Assembly (NCBI GenBank): GCA_951217055.1
Contig: OX578284.1
Location: 32,576,187-32,640,186 of the forward strand
Origin: Gerris lacustris
Lineage: Eukaryota; Arthropoda; Insecta; Hemiptera; Gerridae
DNA: 64,000 bases
Reading direction: 5' to 3'
Both the position numbers and the translations under genes were made by a program. Positions 37,925-50,600 of the stretch are shown in pieces (position 1 is the stretch's first letter; the number at the start of each line of letters is the position of its first letter). The notes under the pieces are model-generated. The model did not search any database. It worked only from the letters and a program-made list of their open reading frames with translations, and was not told where the DNA came from.

Positions 37925-38860
37925 CGGGAACTGTTTTCACGGTTCTAGGACTGTCTCAAAACCGTTCGTCTTTCTGTTGGAACACGGGACTAAAAGTTCC
38001 AGAACCGTCCGAGAAACGTGTAGGAAGGGTCTTTCGATAGTGCGCATGCTCCAGACCAGCGTTTCCCAACCTTTTTGATGCTGCGACCCTAAAAACGTAT
38101 CCTCTATCTATATATTTTCGCGACCGTGCCTGGAATATGGTGTATTACATATTGCATACCCTAAAAATTGCAGGGATGTTATACATGGCGCCTAAAGCCT
38201 GAATACTACTCAAATCATTACTGGATTAGGGAAGAGGGACTGTAGGCTGATTTTAAAACAAACGCGCAAACTCATCATCTTAATTCGGTTAATGGCATGG
38301 CTTGATTTGTTTACTTATTATAGCAGTTTTTTTACTTCCATGAAAATGGAAGTATGCTGACACCCTCCAAAACGTGATTCTGAGATCTCTGTGTAGGAGG
38401 GGTCTTACGAACCCGGGGATATCATTAAAATCCGTTTCATATACATTTATGTCTGTGCGGTGCGTACTATGTATGTACGTACGCACGTTCGTTCGGAACT
38501 TTAAACCTTTATAACATCGCTTCAAGAGATAATATTGAGATGCGGTTTGCGGCATTTTTTTAGAACTTTTGTCGGAAAAACTTTTGATAGCGTTAATAAA
38601 TAATTAATTTATCTACATCATTTTATTATTTTTACTTTGTTAAATTAAATTTACATATTTTAATTCTATTGAACTTATTTATATTATGTTTTTTAAGTAT
38701 TTTTATTTTTGTCTATAATTACAAAAAAATGTAGCAACCCTAAAGTATTTGGCCGCGACCCTATTTTGGGTCGCGACCATAGGGTTGGGAAACGCTGCTC
38801 CGCAGACAGTTCTAGAACCGTCCGGGGCTCTGTTGTAACAAACCTAATAAATTGAAGCAG
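37925..38860. mobile_element. Old short element split by a hAT MITE
   Basis: Flanks of the insertion (37925-38056 and 38798-38860) carry repeated CCAGAACCGTCCGAGA / CTAGAACCGTCCGGGG blocks and TGTTGGAACACGGG / TGTTGTAACAAACC blocks. They look like the two parts of one older MITE, related to 10780-10925. The outer borders are not sharp. Confidence 0.45.
38057..38797. mobile_element. hAT-like non-autonomous element
   Basis: A 741-bp element with inverted ends CAGCGTTTCCCAACC and GGTTGGGAAACGCTG, extended by GCTGCGACCC / GGTCGCGACC. The CAGNGTTTCCCAACC end is typical of hAT elements. The flanks read CTCCAGAC on the left and CTCCGCAGAC on the right, an 8-bp duplication disturbed by a two-base difference. 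The interior is AT-rich with no transposase motif. Confidence 0.8.
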
Positions 38861-39516
38861 TTAAGTTAAGGAACGTTTTAGCGAATTCTCAAAGAAAATT
38901 ACGCTATTGCAATGGTTTCAAAAATTTTGTAATGCGTATTTTTGAAAACATTTTCGATGGAAATCCGTTTTAGACTATTCTGAATCGATTCCTAAAATAT
39001 ATGTGTCACTCCAGACGATATCGCCCCTTAGGATGCACTTAAAAATTTCAAACAAATTTTAAAATGTCAATAATATCAAAAGAAAGGATGAGTTCGTTGG
39101 CCAGAATTTTTGGAGTTCATTTGGGGATCAAATGTTTACAATTTAGGGTCAAAAATAGCATAAAAACAGGTTTTTCCCATTTTACCCCCCTTTTATATGG
39201 AAATATGATAAAAGTGTACATAACAACAATTACTGTACACTTAAAGAGCTTTCCAACGACATGTATCTTGAAGGGTAAATACTATTTTGACTTTTTTACC
39301 CCTGTGTAACATTTTTTTTTTTTCACCCATGCAAATTCTAAACCAAAATTTTCCTATATTATCTTGCCAATAATATGCAGATTTCTTTGAAAATTCGCTT
39401 ATTAAGTCATGGTGCATGACTGGACTTTTATAAATACATAGTACTGCATCAACCTTTAAACTTTATAAAATTTGTTCGAAATAGCTGCGGACGTCAATTA
39501 GTACGAATTGAATATA
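38861..39516. other. Spacer
   Basis: Open frames without motifs; nothing recognised. Confidence 0.45.
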
Positions 39517-39625
39517 ATTAAATGTCCCACAGTCCCACTTAATACTTGGAAAAATGTTGCTTTCCAGCATGATGGTGCTCCAGCACACGTTGCACAAAAT
39601 TATATAAAATTCATAATGATGAGAA
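39517..39625 (+). pseudogene. Tc1/mariner transposase fragment (second catalytic Asp block)
   Basis: Reads NVAFQHDGAPAHVAQNYIKF. This matches the D-G-A-P-x-H block around the second catalytic aspartate of Tc1/mariner-type DDE enzymes. Only about 35 codons survive and the flanking domain is absent. It sits directly beside the inverted pair of family A repeats. Confidence 0.75.
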
Positions 39626-39691
39626 GAGGGGGCAAATTTCTTGGCCTGCACGTCGACTCCAGTCGATTTTTGTATTTGGGGTCCAATGCAT

Positions 39692-40420
39692 GTTTTAAGT
39701 GGGACCTACCGTTTTCGAGATATTGTAGTTGGATAGAGATAAAACGTATTTTTGCGAACCAAGATATCTAAAAAACAACACATCCGATTTTAATGAAATT
39801 GAGATGGTAGGTTATACTTAGCCCATTGTTGATCCCATATAAGTTTCAACCTTCTGCGCCCATTATTTTATCCTCCACAAGCGCACAAACATACATTTAT
39901 TTAGACCTATATCTATATCTTCAAAAGTACTCAACTGATAATTATGAAATTTTGATGGTTTGTCGAAAGTAGTCCGCAGATATCCCCAAATTAATTTCAA
40001 CCGTCTGCGCTCTTTACATTTTGATAAATTGATACTTTAATTTTAATTCATAACAGACAGACAAAAAATTGATCAACAGACAGACAGGAAAGGAACCAAT
40101 TTAGAAAATGTAAAGAACGCAGACGGTTGAATTTAATGTGAGGCTATCTGCAGGCTACTTTCGACAAACCATCCAAATTTCATAATAATCAGTTGAGTAC
40201 TTTTGAAGATATAGGTCTAAATTAATGTATGTTTGTGCGCTTGTGGAGGATAAAATAATGGGCGCAGAAGGTTGAAACTTATATGGGATCAACAATGGGC
40301 TAAGTATAACCTACCATCTCAATTTCATTAAAATCGGATGAGTTGTTTTTTAGATATCTAGGTTCGCAAAAATACGTTTTATCTCTATCCAACTACAATA
40401 TATTATGTCCCACTTAAAAC
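39692..40420. repeat. Two head-to-head copies of repeat family A
   Basis: The left arm (39692-40030) and right arm (40098-40420) are close reverse complements around a 67-bp loop. GTTTTAAGTGGGAC pairs with GTCCCACTTAAAAC at the outer ends. The arms match the middle of 3413-3932 and 10960-11490. The transcript of either strand would form a long hairpin. Confidence 0.88.
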
Positions 40421-41526
40421 CTAGGACCTTTTTGTGCAGAATTATGTGAGGAATAATTTTGGTAATAATACTTCTCCCCAAAAAATAAACAGTTTTGCGT
40501 AAAAAGCGAAAAATAAGTAAATTTTGGACTTCAAGGAGGGGGGAGGGGGGCACGCGCCCCCTCAAGAGGGGAGAACTTTACTGTTTTTTACTACTACATT
40601 CCTTAAAAGTGTTTTCACAAAGTTTCAAAACTTTATAAATTATTTTCTCCATTTGCTGTTTTTTTTACTAATTTGCCTGGACTATTAGATCTGTTTCGAT
40701 TCCCAGTGGTATCACATTTTTTTATAATAAAACATTTTTTTATTCAATATCACATGTGCGCTGGAGATTTAAATTAAAGCTTCTAATTAGGTAATCAGTG
40801 TCGATCATTCGAATTAGGACTATATGTGGGCAACTTTCAACAAATTCAAATTTCTAAAAAAAGTCGGATGAGAAAAATTAATTTACCCGAGAAAATCAAA
40901 TAAGTGTTTTTAAGAAACAACTTTTAGAAACAAAAGTAGTATTTCGTACAATTTTAGTGATTTTTTTTTATCCCTATTGCTTAAAACACTTGAGGTTTAC
41001 AATAATTAATAGATTTTTTAGTCAATTTTTGGCCCAAATACGTGAAAATAAGAAATACATATGATTAACAACAAGGAAATATATCAAGCCGAAATCGTGC
41101 AATGCTAACCTTTAACACATTCAATATGCGAATGAATCTGGGTTTTTACTCGAAACACCCCTTTTATTATTGTATTTTCGAAGAACCCTTCACTTCAATC
41201 TCATATCGGGGTCTGGGGGCGTTGGGGAGGGACTTTTGTAACACATTTCTTTTTTAAAATATCAATTATTCAGTATTTCTGTTTTTTAAAAAAATTAATA
41301 TTAAAACCTTGAATTTATACACATCAATAAATGTTGTGATTTCCATCATTAAATTTTATATTTGTGATCAGTTTCGTGTGGTTTTTGTGAAACGAAAAAA
41401 TTATGAAATAGTTAATTTTCAAAAATGATCCAGTCCCCTTGAAATTTATTTTAAAAAGTATTAAAACTTAATTATTATATTAATTAATCTGTTTTATAGT
41501 TGACCAGTTTAGATTAAATACGAATA
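40421..41526 (+). other. INPP5F: 5' flank of the Sac2 gene
   Basis: Contains a short G/C-rich run near 40535-40575 and AT-rich sequence. No promoter motif or non-coding first exon can be supported. TTTTATAG at 41493-41500 would be a possible splice acceptor for a 5'-UTR exon, but nothing confirms it. Confidence 0.4.
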
Positions 41527-41653
41527 ATGGCCAATATTAGGAATGAATGTGAAGAAATGGAGCTTTTTAGAACCGAGGATTATTACGTTTTACTTAATAG
41601 CGAATCTAGTCTTTGGTGTAGCAGAAGAACAGGAGAGTTAGAAGCTAAACCAA
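41527..41653 (+). CDS. INPP5F: Sac2 exon 1 (start codon)
   Basis: Residues 1-42 plus one base. The ATG at 41527 has A at -3 and G at +4. The ATG at 41557 begins MELF as in vertebrate Sac2 and also has a good context. Donor GTAAGT follows at 41654. Confidence 0.92.
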
Positions 41654-44600
41654 GTAAGTTTCTTCTATAATTTCATTATATTACTGTGTGTTAAATATAC
41701 TTAACCTCTTTAAAGTAAGAGAATATGTTTCGATTTCGATCCATTATACCTCGTATATAAATTCAAGAGAGGAGACATGAACATAACTTATTTTATTTTC
41801 ATGGTTTAAATCTTTAATTTTTTACATTAGTTTCCTCTTAATACATTTTTTTTTTTTTATGTTAAAACTTCCCTTAGATTATATTCTATTCGTTTCAGAA
41901 TGAATACCTCTCTACCTAAAGGGTCAATTAATGCACATCTATCAATATTTCCCATGAACATTTACTCTTATGTTACTCATTTACACATCTAAGACATAGT
42001 GTTTCTATTGTTAAAATTAAAATTTGTTTGACATCCTTATGTTATTTATTTTTATGCTGTTTCCAATAAGGAGTTACCTTTACAATCTAAACGGTCATAG
42101 AAAATAGTTTGAACTAACATTGCCTATGAAAAATTACTCATGTTTTTCATTTTCACATCTTTCTTGTGTTAAAATTCAAACTGGTTTTTCTTTTTTGTCC
42201 TTCATACATTAGGAGTTGCCTTTACAATTGAGCTATAACTAAGTCATAGAACTAATTATGACCCATAGTTCATAATACACCTATTGGTTTACAAATTAAT
42301 GCGTGTTTGATAAAGCTCTTAAACCTTTTATTTTTATTTATTCATATTCATAAATATGACTCATATTTTACTAATTTCCACATCTAAGACTAGAGTAAAG
42401 TGGCCTTACAGGACGTAAGTTGTTGGTACCAACTAACAGTGTGTTGGACATTCTTCAGGATAGTGGGGAGATGTAACAAGTGGAGTTTAAGATTGCAAAA
42501 TCGATAATTATAAATTTATCAAAAGATCAAGTACACTATTAAAACCAGTCTTAAATTTTTTAATTTTATATTAGGATACATGTTTGGAACTAATTATGTA
42601 TTTATGCTGTCTTCTGAGTTATTTTAAATGTTCTGGTTTTAAATTTGAAAAAACATGATCACCTTAGGTGGATTTCACACTGAAAAATTTGGGGACAAGA
42701 GACATATGGACAAATCTCTTAGCTGAACCGATTCATTTCATTATTATTATAAAATAATATTGTTATCACTTCCAAGAGACTCGGACGTATTCCCTACACA
42801 TGCTTATGTCTAACTCATATCTTTTTTGGAGAAAACCTTACTTAGAGTTAAAAAAAAGAAAAATAATAAAGTAATTTGAGGAAGAAATCAATTGTAAAGG
42901 TAAACTCCTAAGGGCCACCTTTATAAAGGAAAAGGTCATGGAGCTATAATTATTACTTATCTATAAAAAAGAAAAAAAAAAACAACTTATATTGCTGATT
43001 TTCAGGTTTTAGTTGGTTATTTTATTTTTATTCAATTATTTGATTTTACAAGCTTTTATTTTACATCACTTGTTTGTGAGATACCAATTTTAACACATTT
43101 TTCATTTACTTAGAATGCTGAAACTTTCAAAGATAGTGTATTTCTTTATTTTATATTAATATTTACGAGTTAAAAAAAACAAAACATAATCCTGCTACCC
43201 TTATTTTTTTTAAATAAAGAGTTTTCATTAATATCTAAAGAGTCATGGAGAATTTTAAAAACTGAGTTAGACTGTGAAAATAACTCTTATCTGAATGTGT
43301 TTTATACAAATTTGTTGTTCAGATAATTGCAGTGATTCATAAAATATATGATTTAAATCAAATTATAATTATTATTAACTACGGGAAACAGACAGAGAAA
43401 AATAGACTCTGCGCTGGAGTCTATTTTTCTCTGTCTGTTTCCCGTAGTTAATAATAATTATAATTTGATTTAAATTAAAATTTAATCGTTCCGTAGTATG
43501 AATACTACCAAAATCGTAAAATATGAAAATATATGATGTAATATACTTATGTCTCATGATTTTATTAATGTAACTCTCAATGTGTTTCTTCTGAATTTGA
43601 CCTATAAGAGACTGAAAGCTGCTTTGAAAATAAGTTATTTTATGTGGAGACCATTTTTTAATTTCTTTATTAGCTTTTGTTGTTATTATACCAAATTGAT
43701 TACATAAACTTAATATGATTAGGAATTTCAATTTGAACTTTTAATGCTGAAGGAAGCTTTACGTACTGAGAAAATCACATTTTAAAGTGTGTTTTGATCT
43801 AAGCTTCAACACTTTTAATAATAATAAATAATAATAGTAATCATCATCATCATCATCATAATCGTCATCGTTATTGTTTGATTTCAAAAGCCTATGCACC
43901 ACATTTTTCTATGCATTTATAATTTTCACGTAATCTTTAGAAAATGTCTTGCCTTGGTTTTAAATCTAAAAACCCAATTAGCACTTGGTGTTATTATGAG
44001 AGAAGAATTTACTTGCAATTAATGTCAAAGTTTAGTATTGTAAGTTATATAAAGTCACGGGTAATGCTGGAATAGGGAAAAATGACAAATCAATGGTAAC
44101 ATAACTGTCTATTATAAAAATAAAACACTGTCTCTCTCATATTTTACTCTCCTGGCGTTTAAACAGAAATAACCATCATCTACAGCGAAGTCAATAAATG
44201 TCAAAATAAATCGATAAGTTAAAAGTGAGAAGTGAAGTTAAGGTTAAAAGTGAAAAAAAAAAAAAATGTTATTAAACCAAAATTTATAAATAACATTCAA
44301 ACAAATTATATCAGTTCATGAACATTTTTATGTTAGAAAAGAAAAGCAAAAAATTAATAACCACTTAAAACAGTTAAATTAATTAATGATATTGAATATT
44401 ATGGTCATTAATTTCATTATTGATGAACTGTTTTCTTATTCTCATTTACTAGAAATTTTAACTTTTAATAGCTCAGAAGTACTACAAATTTTAGTGAATT
44501 TTTTGCTCTGTATCTTGCTCTATTGCCTAAGTTACTATAGTGTAGAGGTTCCTTTTAATTTAGTAGTGAACTTCCCTTATAAGATTTGGGGAATTCCCTA

Positions 44601-47600
44601 TTAGAACTAGCTAACTTAGATTTTTTTAGTTGAAAAAAATATTACCTGTTTAACCTTACTTTGCTGTTAATAATAAATATAATTTTTTCATTGATAGTTC
44701 TTTTTAAATGGTAAAACAAAATTAATTTTCTGTTTCAGGTTGGGAATTAGCTAACTGTGGTGATTTAGAATGCCTTGGTGTTTTCTACGGCTTTGTTGGA
44801 AAAATAGAGCTTCAATCATCACCCGAGTCCTCCCGTTTAGTTTTAATTAAAGAGATATCCTCAGTAGGACGACTTCCTGATAAGAGAACTGTAGTTAAAA
44901 TTAAATCAGTTACCTTTGTAGATCCCTTTCATAATTCTAATTCAGATAGTCAAACACCAAGTCTTGATTTAAAAACATGTAAGAAGCATAAGCAAGGCTC
45001 ATTCAGTATAAATTTCGAAGCACCGCAGAAAGCTGCTCTTGCCAAGACTTGGGGCCAAATTAAATCGGCTACAAATTCCATAAAAAATACTACTCAACAT
45101 GCAGCAGCTCTTGCTACCTATCAGGTATATTAATTATCTCTTCAAATTTTTAAGTTTTAGGTAATATTCATACTACGGAAAGATTAAATTTTACTTTAAA
45201 TCAAATTATAATTATCATTAACTACGGGAGACATACAGAGAAAAATAGACCGCACCGGGACTTGAACCACGGGCCTCCTATCGCCTGTAACGGATTAATA
45301 GGAGGCCCGTGGTTCAAGTCCCGGTGCGGGGGTCTATTTTTCTCTGTATGTCTCCCGTAGTTAATGATAATGATAATTTGATTTAAAGTAAAAATTAATT
45401 ATCTCTTAACTTTAAGAAATAAGATAAAAGAAAAATAACATAAAAACATTTATAAACTTATAAGCCAGGCAACAAAATGTTGTCGTTTTATCTAGATGTA
45501 GATGCATGTGGTATAACAAATTAACAAAATCAGGGTAGTTGGAAATGGATCCATATATTGCTGCTAGAATTAGTAAATTCTAAATTTGAGAACATGTTTC
45601 CTAGAACCAGACAACAAATTCATTGATATCATACCTTCAACATTTTAACTATGCTAACAATTTGCCTTTAGCATGTTGCTAGTTGACAAAAATCATGTTG
45701 ACAGCTCTGTTGCCTGCGATTGTTGCTCTGTTATTGTAGGCTTAAGACTCTGAGGAAAGTCTGAAAGTATTGCTTTCTGCTGCACACCCTTACAAATGGG
45801 TTAATTTCGGATCAGCTTTGAGATTTGCACCACCTTAAACTTTCATTGATAAAACAGATTAATATGTATTTAAATGATTTACCTACTTATCCGTAACTAT
45901 GTTTCACAATTAATAATTTTTTTTAACTTGGCTATCAATAATCTTAGGTGAAAGGAGTGACAACAAGAAAAGACACAAAGGAAAAAGAGAAGTTTGAGAA
46001 AAGGATCCTGGAAGAATTGCAAAGAGTATTCAGTGAAACAGAATCATTTTACTTCTGCCTTGGTGATCCAGGTAGTGTTACTTGCGACCTTACCAACTCA
46101 CTTCAACGTACACACAGTGATAATCCGTCCACTGATGACCGCTTCTTCTGGAACAAACAGATGCTTAAAGATGTCATCAGTATAAATGTAAGTTTCTTTT
46201 AACACTTTTTATTTAAAACATAAGATAGTCTTTTAAGGAAAAAACTTTGCTTTGAGAAAAGCCAAAAACTGACTCGTCAAACAATCATTTTTTTTTTTTT
46301 TTTTCCTCAAGGATAAACAATTTATATAGATAATGACAACTTACCAATTAATTAAAGGAAGTCATTAATTCAATTTCCAATTATATATATTTTTTTATCT
46401 GTAGACTATTATGAATATTTATTTGAATATTACTGGTTGTCAGCTTATAATGATCATTTACCCCTATACTCATATGGGTGTACTATAATACACAATACAA
46501 TACAGTACTACAATAATATACAATATTAATACTACAATTTAAAATAAATAAGGGTGCCATAAAACACTACCAAAAAAGAAGGTACATGAGTGTGCTGCTA
46601 TGCTAATTTGAATTTCAGAACCAAGTGAGTTCAGTAATACTGTTGAATTTTCTACTCCTGTTGATAGTTGACATTGATCAAATTGTTGGTAGTTGAAATA
46701 GGAGAATTAGTTTACATGGAGTGAAGGAGATTATGAGTGGAATATATACTGTTATATATTCCATTTTTATACTGTTGTCTGTACAGTATAAAAATGTATA
46801 TATATTTTAACATAAATACAGGCAAAAAGTTAGATTTCCTTTTTTTGTTGGTTTAATTCAGTTTTTCCTAACTGGTGTGCCATGAGGCCTCCATAGGTGT
46901 GCTGCAAAATTTTACGGAACGCCTTGTAAATAATTATTAAAAATTGAAAAAGTGTACGTTATACAAACATGTTTCAGTTTTTCCACATTATTCTGTATAA
47001 TATTTGTGTCATAAATTAAAATATTATTTTCCTAACCTGAATAAAAACACACCATTTTAAGCTTGTCGTTAGTAGTTTACTGATATACAATTACAATGTT
47101 ATTAATATGATAAGAGATTAATTAATGTCAAGTGTGTCATGGCTAAAATATAGGTTGGAATTAGTGTGCGGTGAGGTCAAAATAGTTGGGAAACACTGAT
47201 CTAAGTGAACAAAATAAATAAAGACAAAAAAATCACATTACCCTTTGTGAATTTCTTCAGAAGCAAAAAGTTTCAAATTTAAAGTTAAAATTACAAGGTG
47301 TTAATTAATAGATTGGGGCAATTATTAAAATACAATTATAGCTGCTTGATCAACATGATATTTAAGAAAAGGAATTTGAATTATACTATTAAAGAGAGAG
47401 AGAAAAAAAAAACCTGTAATGATGTTTTTGCAAAGGCAAAAACCTTAGGGTTAAGCAATGTAAAAACAAATCTGTAATGATATAAAGGTTTTTGGTCAAG
47501 CAATGTATTGTTAAATAAGTAATATGAGCTTATTCAAAGAGAAAATAGAAGAGAAATAGAAAATTTATGTAAATAATGCCCTAATAACCAATAAATAGTA

Positions 47601-50600
47601 TTTATTCATTCAAAAAGAAGTGGGGGGGGGGGGGGGGACTAGTGGAATACTTTATGTAACACAATTAAGTTAATATAAAGACATTTTTAACATTTGTATG
47701 TGCTCTTCTGAAAAATTAGATTTTTTTTTACTGTAACACCTTTATACTTATCAGTGTTGATATATTTTTATTATATAAAATAAATAATAATAAAAATGGA
47801 CATTACAAAATGTAGATGATATTGGATAGGTCCCAAAAACATTAACATAATAATTAAAGATTTTATAGAATAGCATTTTAAAAAAAACTTTTGATAAGTG
47901 AGTGATAATATTTGTAACATTGCTGTTAAAAGAACAACAATGGACTCTATAATTGAAATAATAAATATTTATGATTTATGATAACTGAATGATAATTAAT
48001 TATGTCAATTGAATGATAAAAAATTGGTCTCTACTGACAATTCAGATTCTGAGGTTGATGGTAGTAGGTACAGAGGTGTCTTATTCTGATGGGATCCAAA
48101 GCATTACTGAAATCCAGTGGAAGAATTAAATATAAAAAACTAAAGATATTTTGGTCGATGCTGAACAAGGTTGAAGGAAAAGATAATTGGATTTGATTAT
48201 TAAAACGAGACAGGTGAGTTAGGGCAGTGAGACAGGTGAGTTAGGGCAGCGTTTAGGTTGTAATTAAATTATGACCAGCACACTTTTCTTATCTATCCTT
48301 TTTAGATAGAATTTTTAAAAACAGACGGAAATAAAAGCTAAAGCTAATGATTAAAGATATTGAACTTTCTGCAATTGTTATAGTTTGTAAAAAAAATCTC
48401 TGTATTTGAAACATTATTAATTATTGTTTCAAAGCAGGAGAAAAAATTGATAAAATTGAAATCCACTGCTGGGAACAAAGCTCAGTACTTCGGTTTACAT
48501 ATTTGACAAATGTTCTTGAGCTGCACTGGTTTATAAATACTAGAAGTTAGCTAAGAAGCTACTAGCTTATGAGCTAAGCTAGTATAAAAGGCTCACCTTT
48601 GTTCTCTGCTGAATAAAATGAGATTATTAACAAATGGGTTAATGTTTCATTGTCTAAAGTCTAAAGTATTGGTGACTATTTCTGTTTTTCATTCTTTGAA
48701 TAGAACTCTATAGGTCTATACTCAAATAATAATATCTTATAAGTATACAATAACACTAAATGCATTTCGTTCAGTATTTTTCTCTTGGAAAGTAAGTTAT
48801 CTTATGGGTTTTATACAAGATTGAGATGCTTAGGAGAATATAGACTGTATAAGGGGCTTTAAGAAATCTTACCTGATATATTGAAACATAAAAAAATTAT
48901 AATTATTATTTTTTTGTTTACAAAACAGTTTAGCAGAAGAAAAATGTTCCTTAACAAATAAAGTAAAATCTTTATGTTAGTATTAGTACCAAAATAACTG
49001 TTGCAGTAAAGTTTATAGAAAAATAAGTAAGTCCATTGACCGTTTTCTCTTGCCAAAATCTAGTTTCTTAGTTGGACTTAAAAAAGCCTGAATCAATTTG
49101 TAACATTGAATTCAGCCTTTTCTTTGTAAATCAATTATCTTGTATGTTCAAAAGAAGTACTAGTTAAAATTGAGCTCAATTGTAAAGCTAACTGGAAGAA
49201 CCTTTAAAATGTAAAGCAGGCACCAAGTTATTATTGGGGTCATGTGATATAATATCTTCTGGTTGTAGATAGTATATCTTCTTTTTTTTTATTAAATACT
49301 TATGTTTATTATTATCATACATGTTTATCATTAGCCTTTAATAATATTTTGTTTAAGAAACAAATAGAAGAAAAAAAAACTTTTTATCTTCTTTTTTTTT
49401 AACGATATAATAATTACTTTTATGTTTCTTTTTTCTAGACAAACCTGTCCAGAGCATGGATTCTTCCAATAATTCAAGGATTTGTACAAATTGAAAAATG
49501 TAGTTTAGAATATGATCCTTCAATAACTGGTGCATCGAGAATTGAGGTAAATATTAGATTTTAAAATTAGTTTGAACTTATCAAAATTCGTTTTACTTCT
49601 TAGTTTCTTATTTAACTTTAAAAATAATACAATTCTAGTAAATAAAATTCTAAAATTAAATTTTTGTCAATAGAATTCCTTTGAAAGGAAATATTTAGGT
49701 TTCAAGATCCAGCGGCATAAGGTTTTTTCTATTTCTGTTTTGTTTTATTGCTTTTTAGATTATTGCCTAGCAATCAATATTGGTATCAATACTTGAATTA
49801 TAGTTAGCGCTTTCTTTAAAAATTTCTAACATTCTCCAAAAGATAATTTAGTTCATCAAATTGAAACTCTTTTGATACTTGTTTTACCACATTACAAACC
49901 TTTATTTTTTTATAGTTTAATCAATTTTCTTAATAACAAAACATGTTTAATGCTCAATTAGTATTTTTATTTTTTAATAAAGATATTAAACATTTAAAAA
50001 ATTATTTCTGAATCTTGTGCTAAAATCAATTTATCCATAAGAATTGACTTCACTCTATAAGCATGCAACATTTTAGGGAAATCTCGATGCACTGACTTCA
50101 AAAATATCTCATTTTCATTTGTATGTGCACTGTTCTTTTATATATATATTGCTGTTTATTTCACATTTTGATCAACACTACCTTAGATTACTGTAAGACA
50201 GCGGATCAGCTACTTTACATGCCTGAAACATGTCTCATCTATTTGTGATTAAAATTCCCTAAATGTGTGTACTAGCTGTTTAGACCTGTGATTTAGGCAA
50301 ATACAGTCAAGTTTACCGATCTCATAATTTGATTGTTGATTAAAAAGTAATAATTCATTATTTTTCTAGATGAGGCATGGAGTTACTTGATTAGAAATGA
50401 TGAAAGACAGACGTCTCTCTGCTGAAGTAAATTTATTGTACAAAGCCTGGTGGTCGCATTCAGGGCCTATGAGACTAGTTGAAATTTGTCAGCGAAAGAA
50501 TCAGTGTAGGAGTTAAAGAGAGGTAATTGACTCAAAGATTCAAGATTCAGTCTGATTCAAAAGTCAGATTCCAACATTTGTCTCAACTCCTACACTGATT

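Noticed and set aside
43375..43731. 118-codon minus-strand frame in intron 1
   Set aside because: Its C-terminal part is the perfect hairpin and the rest is AT-rich intron; no motif and no splice logic.
46063..46080. Micro-intron within exon 3 to remove the GDPGSV residues
   Set aside because: Only 18 bases, far below any plausible spliceosomal intron length; kept as coding insertion.
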